Position numbers and translations under genes: made by a program. Shown here in pieces: positions 43,209 through 52,635 of a stretch of 64,000 nt of DNA. The notes under the pieces are model-generated. The model was not told the DNA's origin. It saw only the letters and a list, made by a program, of their open reading frames with translations, and searched no databases. The first letter of the stretch is position 1. The number at the start of each line of letters is the position of its first letter. The DNA comes from Nostoc sp. FACHB-892 (GTDB taxonomy: Bacteria > Cyanobacteriota > Cyanobacteriia > Cyanobacteriales > Nostocaceae): positions 90,129 to 154,128 of the forward strand of contig NZ_JACJTR010000018.1 in the NCBI RefSeq assembly GCF_014698795.1, read 5' to 3'.

Positions 43209-45590
43209 ATGACATTAGCTACAACTCCACAAACAAAGCCTTTAACAGATGAAGAATTACGTAATATCAACGCTTATTGGCGTGCAGCCAACTATCTTTC
43301 TGTTGGGCAAATATATCTACTCGACAATCCACTGCTGAGAGAACCGCTAAAGCTAGAACACGTTAAACCCAGGCTATTAGGTCACTGGGGAACAACACCA
43401 GGGCTGAACTTTATCTATGTTCACCTGAATCGCGTCATCAAAAAATATGACCTAAACACAATCTATATTGCTGGCCCTGGTCATGGAGGCCCTGGACTGG
43501 TAGCTAACACCTACCTAGAAGGCACTTACACCGACTATTATCACAACATCTCCCAGGATGCTGAGGGAATGAAGAAACTCTTCAAACAGTTCTCTTTCCC
43601 TGGTGGTATTCCCAGCCACGTTGCACCCGAAACCCCTGGTTCGATCCACGAAGGCGGGGAACTAGGTTATGCCCTCGTCCACGCTTTCGGTGCAGCCTTT
43701 GATAACCCTGACTTGATTGTTGCTGCTGTTGTGGGTGATGGCGAAGCTGAAACAGGTGCTTTAGCAACTAGCTGGCATTCCAATAAGTTTCTGAACCCTG
43801 TGCATGATGGGGCTGTACTTCCGATTCTCCACTTGAATGGGTATAAGATTGCTAATCCAACAGTACTCGCACGGATTAGCCATGAGGAATTAGAAAGCTT
43901 ATTTGTCGGCTATGGTTACAAGCCCTACTTTGTCGAAGGTGACGATCCCGCAGATGTCCACCAGCAAATGGCGGCTACTCTAGATATAGCGATCGCCCAA
44001 ATTCAAAGTATTCAGAGAGAAGCCCGTGTACATGGTTTCACGGAGCGTCCGCAGTGGCCAATGATTGTCTTGAGAACACCCAAAGGTTGGACAGGGCCTA
44101 AGGAAGTCGATGGCAAAAAAACCGAAGGTTATTGGCGATCGCACCAAGTTCCCTTGAGCAACATCGCTAAACAGCCAGAACACCTCAAACTCTTAGAAGA
44201 TTGGATGAAGAGTTACAAACCAGAAGAACTCTTCGATAGTAACGGTAAGTTGATTCCCGAACTAGCAGAACTGGCTCCCAAAGGTCATCGACGTATGGGT
44301 GACAATCCCCACGCTAACGGCGGTCTTTTGCTGCGCGACCTGAAGATGCCCGACTTTCAAAAGTATGCCGTAGATGTTCTCAAACCAGGGCAAGCGATCG
44401 CTGAAGCTACCCAAGTTGCAGGAACTTTTCTGCGGGATATCATGCAACTTAACCAAGAAAGCCGCAACTTCCGCATCCTCGGCCCCGACGAAACAGTATC
44501 AAATCGCTTAGGCGCTGTGCTAGAAGTTACAGAGCGGAATTGGGCAGCCCAGATCCTCCCGGAAGATGACCACCTTTCCCCTGACGGTCGGGTGATGGAA
44601 ATTCTCAGCGAAACTAATTGTCAAGGATGGTTAGAAGGCTACCTCCTCACAGGACGTCACGGGTTTTTCTCTTGCTACGAGGCATTCATTCACATCATTG
44701 ACTCGATGTTCAATCAGCACGCCAAATGGTTGAAAACAACCAGAGATATTCCCTGGCGTAGACCGATTGCTTCCCTCAATTACCTACTCACCTCTCATGT
44801 TTGGCGACAAGACCATAACGGCTTTTCCCACCAAGACCCCGGTTTTATTGACCATGTAATCAATAAGAAAGCAGAAATCGTTCGCGTGTATTTGCCCCCC
44901 GATGCCAACACTTTGCTATCGGTAACTGACCATTGTTTAAGAAGCCGCAACTATATCAATGTCATCGTTGCTGGAAAGCAACCAGCATTGCAATACCTCG
45001 ACATGGATTCTGCTATCAAGCACTGCACCAAAGGCATCGGTATTTGGGAATGGGCAAGCAATGACAAAGGCAGTGAACCAGATGTAGTGCTGGCTTGTGC
45101 TGGCGATGTTCCCACCTTAGAAACTTTAGCGGCTGTGGACATTCTGCGCCAGCACTTCCCTGATTTAAAGGTACGGGTAGTGAACGTAGTCGATTTGATG
45201 ACACTACAGCCAAAAAGCGAACATCCTCACGGTTTGAGCGAAAAAGATTTTGACACGATTTTCACTACAGACAAACCGATTATTTTTGCCTTTCATGGCT
45301 ATCCTTGGCTGATTCATCGCCTAACCTATCGCCACACCAACCACAATAATTTGCATGTACGTGGCTACAAGGAAGAAGGAACCACCACCACTCCCTTTGA
45401 TATGGTTGTGCTTAATGATCTTGATCGCTTTCACCTAGTAATGGACGTAATTGCTCGTGTGCCAAAACTAGGATATAAGGCAGCTTATGTCAAACAGGAG
45501 ATGCAAGATAAGCTAATCGAACACAAGCACTACATTGAGAAGTACGGCGACGATATGCCGGAAATTCGTGATTGGAAGTGGCCGTATTAA
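43209..45590 (+). CDS. xfp: Xylulose-5-phosphate/fructose-6-phosphate phosphoketolase
   Basis: Thiamine-diphosphate enzyme that splits xylulose 5-phosphate (or fructose 6-phosphate) with phosphate to acetyl phosphate and glyceraldehyde 3-phosphate, giving cyanobacteria a carbon-saving route to acetyl-CoA. Seen in 793 residues: GPGHGGPGLVANTYLEG, SFPGGIPSHVAPETPGSIHEGGE (family signature split here for brevity), the ThDP motif GDGEAETG, YEAFIHIIDSM and HDHNGFSHQDPG-like WRQDHNGFSHQDPG. Full length. It has no close operon partner; a hairpin follows the gene. Confidence 0.93.
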   Translation: MTLATTPQTKPLTDEELRNINAYWRAANYLSVGQIYLLDNPLLREPLKLEHVKPRLLGHWGTTPGLNFIYVHLNRVIKKYDLNTIYIAGPGHGGPGLVANTYLEGTYTDYYHNISQDAEGMKKLFKQFSFPGGIPSHVAPETPGSIHEGGELGYALVHAFGAAFDNPDLIVAAVVGDGEAETGALATSWHSNKFLNPVHDGAVLPILHLNGYKIANPTVLARISHEELESLFVGYGYKPYFVEGDDPADVHQQMAATLDIAIAQIQSIQREARVHGFTERPQWPMIVLRTPKGWTGPKEVDGKKTEGYWRSHQVPLSNIAKQPEHLKLLEDWMKSYKPEELFDSNGKLIPELAELAPKGHRRMGDNPHANGGLLLRDLKMPDFQKYAVDVLKPGQAIAEATQVAGTFLRDIMQLNQESRNFRILGPDETVSNRLGAVLEVTERNWAAQILPEDDHLSPDGRVMEILSETNCQGWLEGYLLTGRHGFFSCYEAFIHIIDSMFNQHAKWLKTTRDIPWRRPIASLNYLLTSHVWRQDHNGFSHQDPGFIDHVINKKAEIVRVYLPPDANTLLSVTDHCLRSRNYINVIVAGKQPALQYLDMDSAIKHCTKGIGIWEWASNDKGSEPDVVLACAGDVPTLETLAAVDILRQHFPDLKVRVVNVVDLMTLQPKSEHPHGLSEKDFDTIFTTDKPIIFAFHGYPWLIHRLTYRHTNHNNLHVRGYKEEGTTTTPFDMVVLNDLDRFHLVMDVIARVPKLGYKAAYVKQEMQDKLIEHKHYIEKYGDDMPEIRDWKWPY

Positions 45591-45605
45591 CTAATTACTA
45601 ATTCG

Positions 45606-45650
45606 TAATTCGTAATTCGTAGTGAAGAATTCTTTACTACGAATTATTTT
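45606..45650 (+). terminator. Repeat-derived hairpin after xfp
   Basis: AATTCGTAGT and ACTACGAATT form a stem around GAAGAATTCTTT and are preceded by tandem TAATTCG units. It lies 20-60 bp after the xfp stop and ends in TTTTAA, so it may act as a terminator though it is built from dispersed repeats. Confidence 0.5.
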
Positions 45651-45782
45651 AACCTCTTGTCTCTGTGCTTATACCAATTCTGTGTGAAAGATGCACAGAA
45701 TATTAAACGAACCGCCTTCTCTACGAGAGGCTCTGCCAACGCGCAGCGTCTCGTTAGAGAAGAGCGCCAAGAATAGAGAGTT

Positions 45783-45929
45783 ATATCATGTCCGGTTGAT
45801 TGCTTATTAAACCCGAAGAACCCCACCCCGCCAAAGCTACGCTTTGTCTCCCCTCCCCGCAAGCGGGGAGGGGTTGGGGGTGGGGTGCAATGACTATGGG
45901 AATCGTAACTAATTATGCGGACATGATAT
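45783..45929. mobile_element. MITE with ATATCATGTCCG terminal repeats, copy 2
   Basis: Ends ATATCATGTCCGG and GCGGACATGATAT; interior nearly identical to copy 1 at 21373-21507, including TTGATTGCTTATTAAACCCG and the palindrome around CCCCGCAAGCGGGG, but 12 bp longer there (GGTTGGGGGTGGGG). No coding capacity. Confidence 0.75.
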
Positions 45930-46157
45930 TACTCATTTAGTGCAGCTTTACATTAAATTAGTATTGAAATCTTGTGTATTCACCTCAGAACTCAGCACTC
46001 AGCAATTTTGGGTTGGTCGAGTACTAGTGAACCCTAAAAGCATTTGCATAAATTTTTAACCTTGCAGTGAAAAGTACTTTAAGTTACTTAATGCATTAAA
46101 CGCTACCTACTTTCATGGTTAGCGCTAAGATAGCTATGTATTTTTTGGAAGTATAAT

Positions 46158-47744
46158 ATGGCTCAGACTTTTTATGTAAATTCAGTATCAGGTAAAGATA
46201 CCAACCTTGGTAGCCAACAAGCCCCATTCAGAACTATTACGCAAGCTCTTAAGGTATCTACAGATAACACCAAGATTCAACTAGCAGAAGGTAATTATAA
46301 TGCTGCTAGCGGTGAAGTCTTTCCAATAACGGTTCCATCTGGTGTGACAGTAGTAGGTAATGAAACCAATAAAGGCAATGGTATTTTGATTGAAGGGAGT
46401 GGTAGCTATCTGAGCCGTACTTTTGCTGCTCAGAATGTCACGTTTGTATTGCTGGATAAAGCCGAAGTCCGCGGAGTGACTGTAACAAATTTGGCTAGTC
46501 GTGGTAGTGGTGTCTGGGTTGAATCAACTGCTCCTACTGTTGCTAATAGCACCTTCAAAAACTGTAAGCGGGAGGGAGTTTTTGCTACAGGCGATGCTAA
46601 CCCAGTTATTCTAGGTAATGTGTTCAGTGAGAATGCAGCCAATGGAATTGCGATCGCTAAAAATTCCAAAGGTCAAATTCAAGATAATACCTTCTCCAAA
46701 ACAGGTTTTGGTATTGCCGTTAGTGATACTGCATCACCCCTACTTCGAGATAATAAAGTTTACGAAAACCGTTCTGGAATTGTTATCTCTGGCAGCGCTC
46801 GTCCTGTTTTGCGTAACAATGTCTGTGAAAATAACACTGACGATGGCATCACAGTAATTGGAACTGCCCTACCGGATATCGGCAGTACCAATAATCCAGG
46901 CGGCAATACTCTACAAAATAACGGTAAATTTGATTTGCAAAATGCCAGTTCCAACAAGCTGGTTTCTGCGGGAAATAAAATAAATGCGTCTAAAGTCACG
47001 GGAAACGTAGAGTTTGCAGATAGTTCTCCGACACCTACCCCTACTCCCACTCCTACGCCTACTCCTGCTCCGATACCTACGCCTACGCCCACTCCTGCTC
47101 CGACACCTACGCCTAGTCCTACTCCGACACCTACGCCCATTCCCACTCCGTCACCAACACCCACTATCGAATTAACCGATATTACGAATCATTGGGCAGG
47201 TGGGTTTATTCGGGAATTAGTTAAATTGGGAATAGTTAATGGTTTTCCCGATCGCACATTTAAACCGGATGCTACAATGACGCGGGCGCAATACGCCGCA
47301 TTACTGGTAAAAGCTTTCAACCCACCGCCAAACCGCCCTGTGGTCAAATTCAAAGATGTACCAGCAGGCTTCTGGGCATCGACAGTAATTCAGCAAGCAT
47401 ATCAAGGTTCATTTCTCTCTGGTTTTCCTGACAATACCTTTGCTCCTAACAAAAATATTCAACGCGTGCAAGTGATTGTCTCCTTGGTGAATGGATTGGG
47501 GTTATCTGCTGATGGTACAGCATCCATCAAAACTTTCGATGACCAAGCAAAGATTCCTGATTATGCCAAGGATGAGGTAGTAAAAGCTATAAACAAGGGG
47601 ATTATCGTCAATTACCCGAACCTTAAACAACTCAATCCTACCCGCGATGCTACACGTGCTGAGGTAGCGGTGATGGTATACCAAGCCCTGGTAGACGCTG
47701 GTCGTGTAGCGGCGATTAACTTGCCTTATATTGTGACTGCTTAA
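46158..47744 (+). CDS. Beta-helix (DUF1565) protein with Pro-Thr linker and SLH domains
   Basis: Three-part surface-type protein, 528 aa. Residues 1-290 form a right-handed beta-helix of the DUF1565 kind (FYVNSVSGKDTNLGS, TITQALK, repeated NSTF/DNTF/DNKV turns), usual in polysaccharide-binding or -cleaving proteins. Residues about 291-334 are a TPTPxP linker. Residues 336-520 carry three SLH domains (DITNHWAGGFIRELVKLG, GFPDRTFKPDATMTRAQYA; VPAGFWASTVIQQAY; IPDYAKDEVVKAI) that tether proteins to peptidoglycan. The N-terminus starts directly in the beta-helix without a signal peptide, so how it leaves the cytoplasm is unclear. Confidence 0.85.
   Translation: MAQTFYVNSVSGKDTNLGSQQAPFRTITQALKVSTDNTKIQLAEGNYNAASGEVFPITVPSGVTVVGNETNKGNGILIEGSGSYLSRTFAAQNVTFVLLDKAEVRGVTVTNLASRGSGVWVESTAPTVANSTFKNCKREGVFATGDANPVILGNVFSENAANGIAIAKNSKGQIQDNTFSKTGFGIAVSDTASPLLRDNKVYENRSGIVISGSARPVLRNNVCENNTDDGITVIGTALPDIGSTNNPGGNTLQNNGKFDLQNASSNKLVSAGNKINASKVTGNVEFADSSPTPTPTPTPTPTPAPIPTPTPTPAPTPTPSPTPTPTPIPTPSPTPTIELTDITNHWAGGFIRELVKLGIVNGFPDRTFKPDATMTRAQYAALLVKAFNPPPNRPVVKFKDVPAGFWASTVIQQAYQGSFLSGFPDNTFAPNKNIQRVQVIVSLVNGLGLSADGTASIKTFDDQAKIPDYAKDEVVKAINKGIIVNYPNLKQLNPTRDATRAEVAVMVYQALVDAGRVAAINLPYIVTA
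47028..47165. repeat. Pro-Thr-encoding microsatellite
   Basis: Imperfect CCTACTCC/CCTACGCC hexamers encode a run of about 22 Thr-Pro pairs between the beta-helix and SLH parts. Length polymorphism by slippage is likely. Confidence 0.75.
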
Positions 47745-47777
47745 TTGGTAAAATCAGATTATCTGAATTTTTACTAA

Positions 47778-48242
47778 TTAAACACGCTCCCACACCAACT
47801 CAAAAACTTGCTCAACACCATCACTTAAAACTGGCGTTGTCAAGAGTGTCATTTGGCTCTCACTCAGGGTAAAAGTGCGAACTAACGTTGTACCGACCCG
47901 ATTAGGAATCGATGCAATTTCGATCTGGTGATTCACTGTGTTGCCATTCAGTGTATAAGTTCCAGCATAAGCATTGAATGTCGTGAATGCTTGAGCAAGC
48001 TCTTCAACGGGTAGAGATTGCATCTGTGAACTTAGCGGCGATTGAACCTCTTGACTCAACGGTGAGCGATCGCTCCTGGCAAACATCACCATCATGTGAC
48101 CATCCAAAGTGTAAGTGATGTAGCCAACTGGATTTTTTCCATACACCTCTGGAGCCACTGTTCCGTCGGCGTGAATAGCAGTTGCAGAAATTAACTTCCA
48201 AATGCCAATGAGCGGGTTATTCTGAATCGATGGTGTAGACAT
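47778..48242 (-). CDS. Lipocalin-like domain protein
   Basis: From the internal ATG at 48242 the protein has 154 residues and one lipocalin-like domain: NPLIGIWKLISATAIHADG at the start, VGYITYTLDGHMMVMFARSDR, AYAGTYTLNGNTVNHQIE and FTLSESQMTLL. This is the small-ligand-binding or scaffold domain seen in polyketide-associated and stress proteins; ligand unknown. The upstream ATG at 48263 (MKQRLNI) is an alternative. Confidence 0.75.
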   Translation of the reverse strand: MSTPSIQNNPLIGIWKLISATAIHADGTVAPEVYGKNPVGYITYTLDGHMMVMFARSDRSPLSQEVQSPLSSQMQSLPVEELAQAFTTFNAYAGTYTLNGNTVNHQIEIASIPNRVGTTLVRTFTLSESQMTLLTTPVLSDGVEQVFELVWERV

Positions 48243-48361
48243 AATGTTTAGCCGTTGCTTCATAAGTTTCTGCTAAAGTAACGGGTTTCAACACAAAATC
48301 AAACTCGGTCGTCTAAAACGGTTTACTTTGATTTTGCGTCTTGAGTTTGTGTCGAGAGTTG

Positions 48362-49000
48362 TCACTTACCTACTTGCTGCTGGAAATAATCACGCCAACT
48401 TTCGGGTAAAGCTTCAAGTTGAGCAGCACGGTGAAGTAATTCTGGATTATCTTCCGCACGCACATAAAGTTGAGTGATATCGGCAACAGTGACGTTGTTA
48501 TCGTCCCGGCTTACCAACTCTAAAATGTCTCCGGCTCCAACTTCGCCCTCTTGCAAAACACGGAAGTAAAATCCGGTTCGACGACTGGCGAGAAATCGTT
48601 TAACCATATCAGGTCGTCCAAACCGAATCCCAAGTTTGTAGCAGGGTAGGCGAGGTTGTGTCACCATCAGTTTCACTGTGCCAATCTGAAAATGATCGCC
48701 AATGTTCACTTCCTCTTCTCTCAGCCCAGTGGTCGTGAAATTTTCACCAAAGATGCCCAGTGATAGCTCTGTGTCAGGCAATTCACCTCGCCAGTAATCG
48801 TAATGCTCAAACGGATAGACATAAACTGCTTTGTCTGCTCCGCCATGAACGGTGAGATCAGCTTGCCCATCACCTTCTAAATTAAGCGATCGCACCATCA
48901 AGCGATCGCTAACTGGCTCCTTGAAAATTCCAGTGCTAACTGTTTTCCCTTTCCAGGTTACTTCACGTGGAAATCCTACGTTGACAGAGATGAGTTTCAT
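48362..49000 (-). CDS. MOSC domain protein (YiiM-like)
   Basis: MOSC-domain protein, 212 aa from the ATG at 49000. Seen: SVNVGFPREVTWKGK, LEGDGQADLTVHGGADKAVYVY, LSLGIFGENFTT with the substrate-loop, VTQPRLPCYKLGIRF carrying the conserved cysteine that binds the molybdenum cofactor sulfur, and the C-terminal 3-alpha domain (YVRAEDNPELLHRAAQ). In E. coli YiiM-type proteins reduce N-hydroxylated compounds. Monocistronic; downstream on the same strand is the lipocalin-like gene, about 100 bp away. Confidence 0.85.
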   Translation of the reverse strand: MKLISVNVGFPREVTWKGKTVSTGIFKEPVSDRLMVRSLNLEGDGQADLTVHGGADKAVYVYPFEHYDYWRGELPDTELSLGIFGENFTTTGLREEEVNIGDHFQIGTVKLMVTQPRLPCYKLGIRFGRPDMVKRFLASRRTGFYFRVLQEGEVGAGDILELVSRDDNNVTVADITQLYVRAEDNPELLHRAAQLEALPESWRDYFQQQVGK

Positions 49001-49189
49001 CTTTAGCTCCAAAGTTTTGGACTGTATTCGATTAGTTCCCCGCAAAACCAGGAGATGTTGTTCAAACCCCTGTTAGATTTTGCAGTCACGATTTGTTTGG
49101 CACTGTGGAGGCGACCCATGACCGGAAAAGAAAAATGTTGCCGTGTGCCTTTGCGCTGGTGCTGGACATTGCGTCCTCTGCAAGCACAT

Positions 49190-49460
49190 TCAAATTTGTG
49201 CCATACCATCATCAACGAACAGTTCGATGCCGTTGACAAAGCTACTATCATCCGAGGCAAGCAAAACAACCGCCTTAACGATTTCGTCTGGTCTACCCAC
49301 CCGCCCAAGGGGGATAGTGTCAACCTGGCTTGCCACAAATCCTTGCACCTGTTCCTCACTCAATCCCATCAGATTGTAACCGGGAGTAGGAACTACGCCA
49401 AGCACTGAATACAAACTGGGCTGGTTGATGATGCAATTATTTGCATTCATGGTGGTGAAC
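49190..49460 (-). pseudogene. C-terminal fragment of a short-chain dehydrogenase
   Basis: The fragment reads TPGYNLMGLSEEQVQGF, PLGRVGRPDEIVKAVVLLAS and SFVNGIELFVDDGMAQI, stop: the last third of an SDR. The Rossmann fold, NAG motif and YxxxK catalytic pair are missing, and the sequence before TPGYN is unrelated. It is a relic at the edge of the degraded region. Confidence 0.75.
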
Positions 49461-49855
49461 TTCTCCACGATTTTGGTAATGGATATAAGCAGTGATTTTT
49501 GCTAACTTTAGCTTCAGACAAAGGTTGAAGGTGGAACGGATAACCAACTGTGTACTAAGCCCGCATTTCTCACAAAACGGTAGGGGCGGGTTCACGAGAT
49601 ATTTGTGAATGGAATGGCACTAAGAAAAGCTCTAAGCTATGCAGGATAAGTGCTACAGATTTTAAAGTTATTGAAGAATGAATGAAAGTCTTGGGATGGA
49701 AGAGGTGAAAGTTTAGGATGCAATGCCTGCGTAGCTTGCCGCCGTAGCCATCGCTCGCAGAATGAACGTTGAGAGTACGCTTTGCTTCCGGTGAACTGCA
49801 TCACTACCGACTCATGGCGGGTACGCCATCGCTGTGCCTGACACTGTAGAGAACC
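49461..49855. other. Degenerate spacer
   Basis: No credible gene. It holds a dispersed repeat of the type TGCCTGCGTAGCTTGCCGCCG near 49725 and unassigned sequence. Confidence 0.5.
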
Positions 49856-49861
49856 AGCAAA

Positions 49862-50314
49862 GTTTATCCTCAACCTTCTACTCAAGCATCTGGATGTGGA
49901 TTCCCAATTGCGAAAATCGGTGTAATATTCAGTTTAGCTACTGGAGCCGAAGAAGCACTATGCATAGATGTTCTGAACACGCATGATATAAAATTAGCTA
50001 GGAAGTTATATCAGTTTCTTAATCCATTAGATATCCTTTTGGGAGATAGAGCATTTTGCGCTTATGCCGATTTGATTTCTATTAAAAATCTAAATAGTGA
50101 TGCAGTTTTTAGGAAACACCAAGCCCGAAAAACCACGATGCCTAAAGGCAAAATTATTGGGAGTTGTGACAAGTTAGTAACTTGGTATAAGCCTAAAAAA
50201 TGTCCGCAAGGATTAAGTAAAGATGAATTTCATGCTTTACCTTTAACCATAACGGTTCGAGAGATTTATTATTACATTGTTGTTCCTGGCTTTCGTACTG
50301 AACAAGTTCATTAG
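49862..50314 (+). pseudogene. IS4-type transposase internal fragment
   Basis: An uninterrupted frame gives PIAKIGVIFSLATGAEEAL, DVLNTHDIKLARKLY, NPLDILLGDRAFCAYADL (the second catalytic Asp region of DDE transposases, DRAFCSY-type) and LTITVREIYYYIVVPGF. Both ends are lost: the N-terminal catalytic Asp region and the C-terminal YREK-type Glu are absent. Its right end runs straight into the broken kinase gene on the other strand, suggesting an insertion followed by deletion. Confidence 0.75.
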
Positions 50315-51790
50315 TGCCAGGCGCAGCCGTTCTTCACTATTTTGTAGAGCGGCTTCTGCTTGTTTGCGTAAGCGAAGCTCGTCGTAGACATCGCTAATAT
50401 CTGCAATTAGACATTCCATGTATCCATCGACTGTATTCAGATGAAAGAAGTAAAGTCCCCAAAATAGCGTGCCATTTCGTTTTTGTATCTGCACTGCGTC
50501 CAGAGGTTTCGATGTCTGGAATGATGGTTTCAAATACGGTGAGTTCGCGCTTCTACTTTCCGTTCCAGTGTTTCGGAATAATCTTCTAACCGTTCATACA
50601 ACCGAGCATTTTCTTTTCTAGTGAAATCGCTGCCTGAGCCATCAACAGTTTGAGAACTTGCAAGCGATCGCTGGTGAACACTCCGGTACTGAGATTGTTT
50701 TCCAGATAAAGAATGCCAATGAGCTGACTTTGTTTGAGAATTGGCATACAGAGGAGCGATCGCGTCTGTTGGTGTTGAATATAAAGATCATTCAAAAAAG
50801 ACGGTTCGTTGACTGCATCATCAAACACCAGAGTTTCTTGAGTGCGTTCTACCGAGTCAATGACGGAGACAGGAATCGTTGCACAGCCAGTAACAGTGAG
50901 CTTTTCCATGTGGCACTGTCTACTCCCACTGCACTGAGCCACCACAGTGAGCCGATCGTCTTCCAAGAGAATCAGAGCGCCAGTTTCGGCTCCGGCATTT
51001 TCTATCACCACCTGCATCAACGTGGCAATCAATTGATCGAGATGGATGATTTATGACAGGGCTTGAGCCGCTTTCATCACCGCAGCCAAATCGATCGCCG
51101 CAGTCGAATGACTGATCGTTGCCTCGGTCAAAGTTGAATTTGATTGCCGAATCAAGTTGAAATTGAGTAGTTGTGGATAGCGTTTTTCTAAGTCTTTAAC
51201 TTTAGCTTTTGCGCCCCAGCGATCGTAGCAATAGTGCGCCTCTTTCATGTAAGTTTGAGCAATTTTTTCTCGACCTCGCGCTAGATAATGTTTAGCCGCT
51301 AATTCATAAGCCAATGCTTCTTCTTGGATAAACTCATTTTCAGCAGCACCTGCGATCGCTCGTTCATAAAACTCTTCAGCCTCAAGAAATTGCCCTAAGA
51401 CTCGCGCTTTCTCTGCCTCGACTAGATGAAATTTATGCAGATAATTTATTGGGGTGTATTCTGCCCATTTTTGCATCTTTTCTTGGTTGGTACTAACACA
51501 ACTCAGCCAAGCTGTATGGAATGTCCACGTTGTAATTCTAATCATATCCGTAAAAATGGAAAGCAGCGAGGATAAGGCGATCGCACAATTCATATCGTGA
51601 TTCAGCAACGCTAAAAGCCACGTTGTTTCGCGGTTTGAGAACTTACCGCGAAAAGTCAGGAGCGCATCAATCAAGATATCGAAAGTGGCATCCAAAGCGG
51701 AGTAACGGCTACCCCAGCTTTGTTTATTAATGGGATTCGGTATCCCGTAGGCGTAGCCCACCGCAGGCATCGCTGGAATCTCAATGCGTT
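50315..51790 (-). pseudogene. Remnant of a multidomain signalling kinase (ATPase/GAF/PAS part)
   Basis: In order on the minus strand: a TPR-like tail of the STAND-type ATPase of large cyanobacterial Ser/Thr-His kinases (EAEEFYERAIAGAAENEF, HYLARGREKIAQTYMKEA, DLAAVMKAAQALS), an in-frame TAA at 51051-51053, a GAF domain (TLMQVVIENAGAETGALIL, LLCMPILKQSQLIGILYLEN), another break near 50586, and a PAS-type end (RNGTLFWGLYFFHLNT, DISDVYDELRLRKQAEAALQ) that is cut off by the transposase fragment. Kinase and histidine-kinase domains are both missing. Two or more lesions make it non-functional. Confidence 0.75.
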
Positions 51791-51804
51791 GATCGCAGCT
51801 ATTA

Positions 51805-52285
51805 CTACTGCAAATAATTTACCTCACACATGAGGCAGCATTTTAGGGAATGGGATACAGCCATTTGCGAAATAATTGTGTTAGGCGCGGCATGATCACA
51901 TAAGTGAGTTCCACCTGTTTCTTCACGATAGATAGGGCTGCGAATCCCAAATGCAGAAATAGAACCTCTGCTATCACTTCCCAATAGAGGGTTAATCGTA
52001 TCGACCACATCAAATAACGTACCTTGAGCGATCGCACTCACCTTAACAGCAGACCCGATGGAAAATTGATAATAGAGTTGATTGAGAATTAACTGATTAC
52101 CTGTATCACTATCAAAACTGAGGCGAGCCATATTTGTGCCTGTGGCTTCCCTAAAGTTGGGAATATTGCCAGCCTGAAATCGAATTCTCAGTAAATCTTG
52201 CCCCGTAAAACTGGTGTTAAATATCAACCGCAGGCGAGCGCTAAAAATGATATGATCACCGACCTTACCCCTGGAGCCTTTCTCA
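51805..52285 (-). pseudogene. Iron uptake porin barrel fragment
   Basis: Reads IIFSARLRLIFNTSFTGQDLLRI, NIPNFREATGTNMARLSFD, LILNQLYYQFSIGSAVKV, GTLFDVVDTINPLLGSDSRG and FGIRSPIY, the first strands of the same OprB-type barrel as the gene at 6380 (there NRVRLNLTTSFTGKDLL). Signal peptide, SLH domain and most of the barrel are missing. Its upstream end is joined to an isochorismatase fragment. Confidence 0.8.
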
Positions 52286-52435
52286 TTATTTGGCTGCACT
52301 TGCCAGTGCTAACACATTATTTTTGAAGTCGGCTGCACCAATATCACGCACAAGTGAGAACAGTCCAGTTTGGTGATCGACCAGCAGCACCGCAGCATTA
52401 TTTTTGTCTAACCGATTGTACTTGAATGTAGACAT
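52286..52435 (-). pseudogene. N-terminal fragment of an isochorismatase-type hydrolase
   Basis: From an ATG at 52435: FKYNRLDKNNAAVLLVDHQT, GLFSLVRDIGAADFKNNVLA, LASAAK, stop. This is the start of the YcaC-like isochorismatase family with its catalytic Asp (LLVDHQ). After about 48 residues it ends at a junction with the porin fragment, so it is a truncated relic too short for the usual track. Confidence 0.75.
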
Positions 52436-52635
52436 GAGTTATTGATCCTAATTTGAGTTATTAGAAATAAGGAATTGCAGAATGCTCTAAATAGCTTATG
52501 GCGTAAGCTGTTGCGAGATGGACTCAGTGTGCTATACTAATCCAAATTGCACCACTCAAGATCCATTAGTGAAGCACCAAGTTAAGACGATACCTTCGGT
52601 AAGCTTTGCTAACGCGCTTCAGTGTCCCAACGCAC
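52436..52635. other. Spacer at the edge of the GC-rich insert
   Basis: AT-rich native sequence with one dispersed repeat (TTCGGTAAGCTTTGCTAACGC at 52597-52617). Just after it, base composition jumps to GC-rich. Confidence 0.6.

Noticed and set aside
46760..47164. Gly-Val-rich frame on the minus strand
   Set aside because: It is the antisense reading of the Thr-Pro-coding repeat in the SLH protein gene.
49055..49408. 117-codon plus-strand frame opposite the SDR fragment
   Set aside because: The minus strand carries recognisable SDR motifs; this frame has none.
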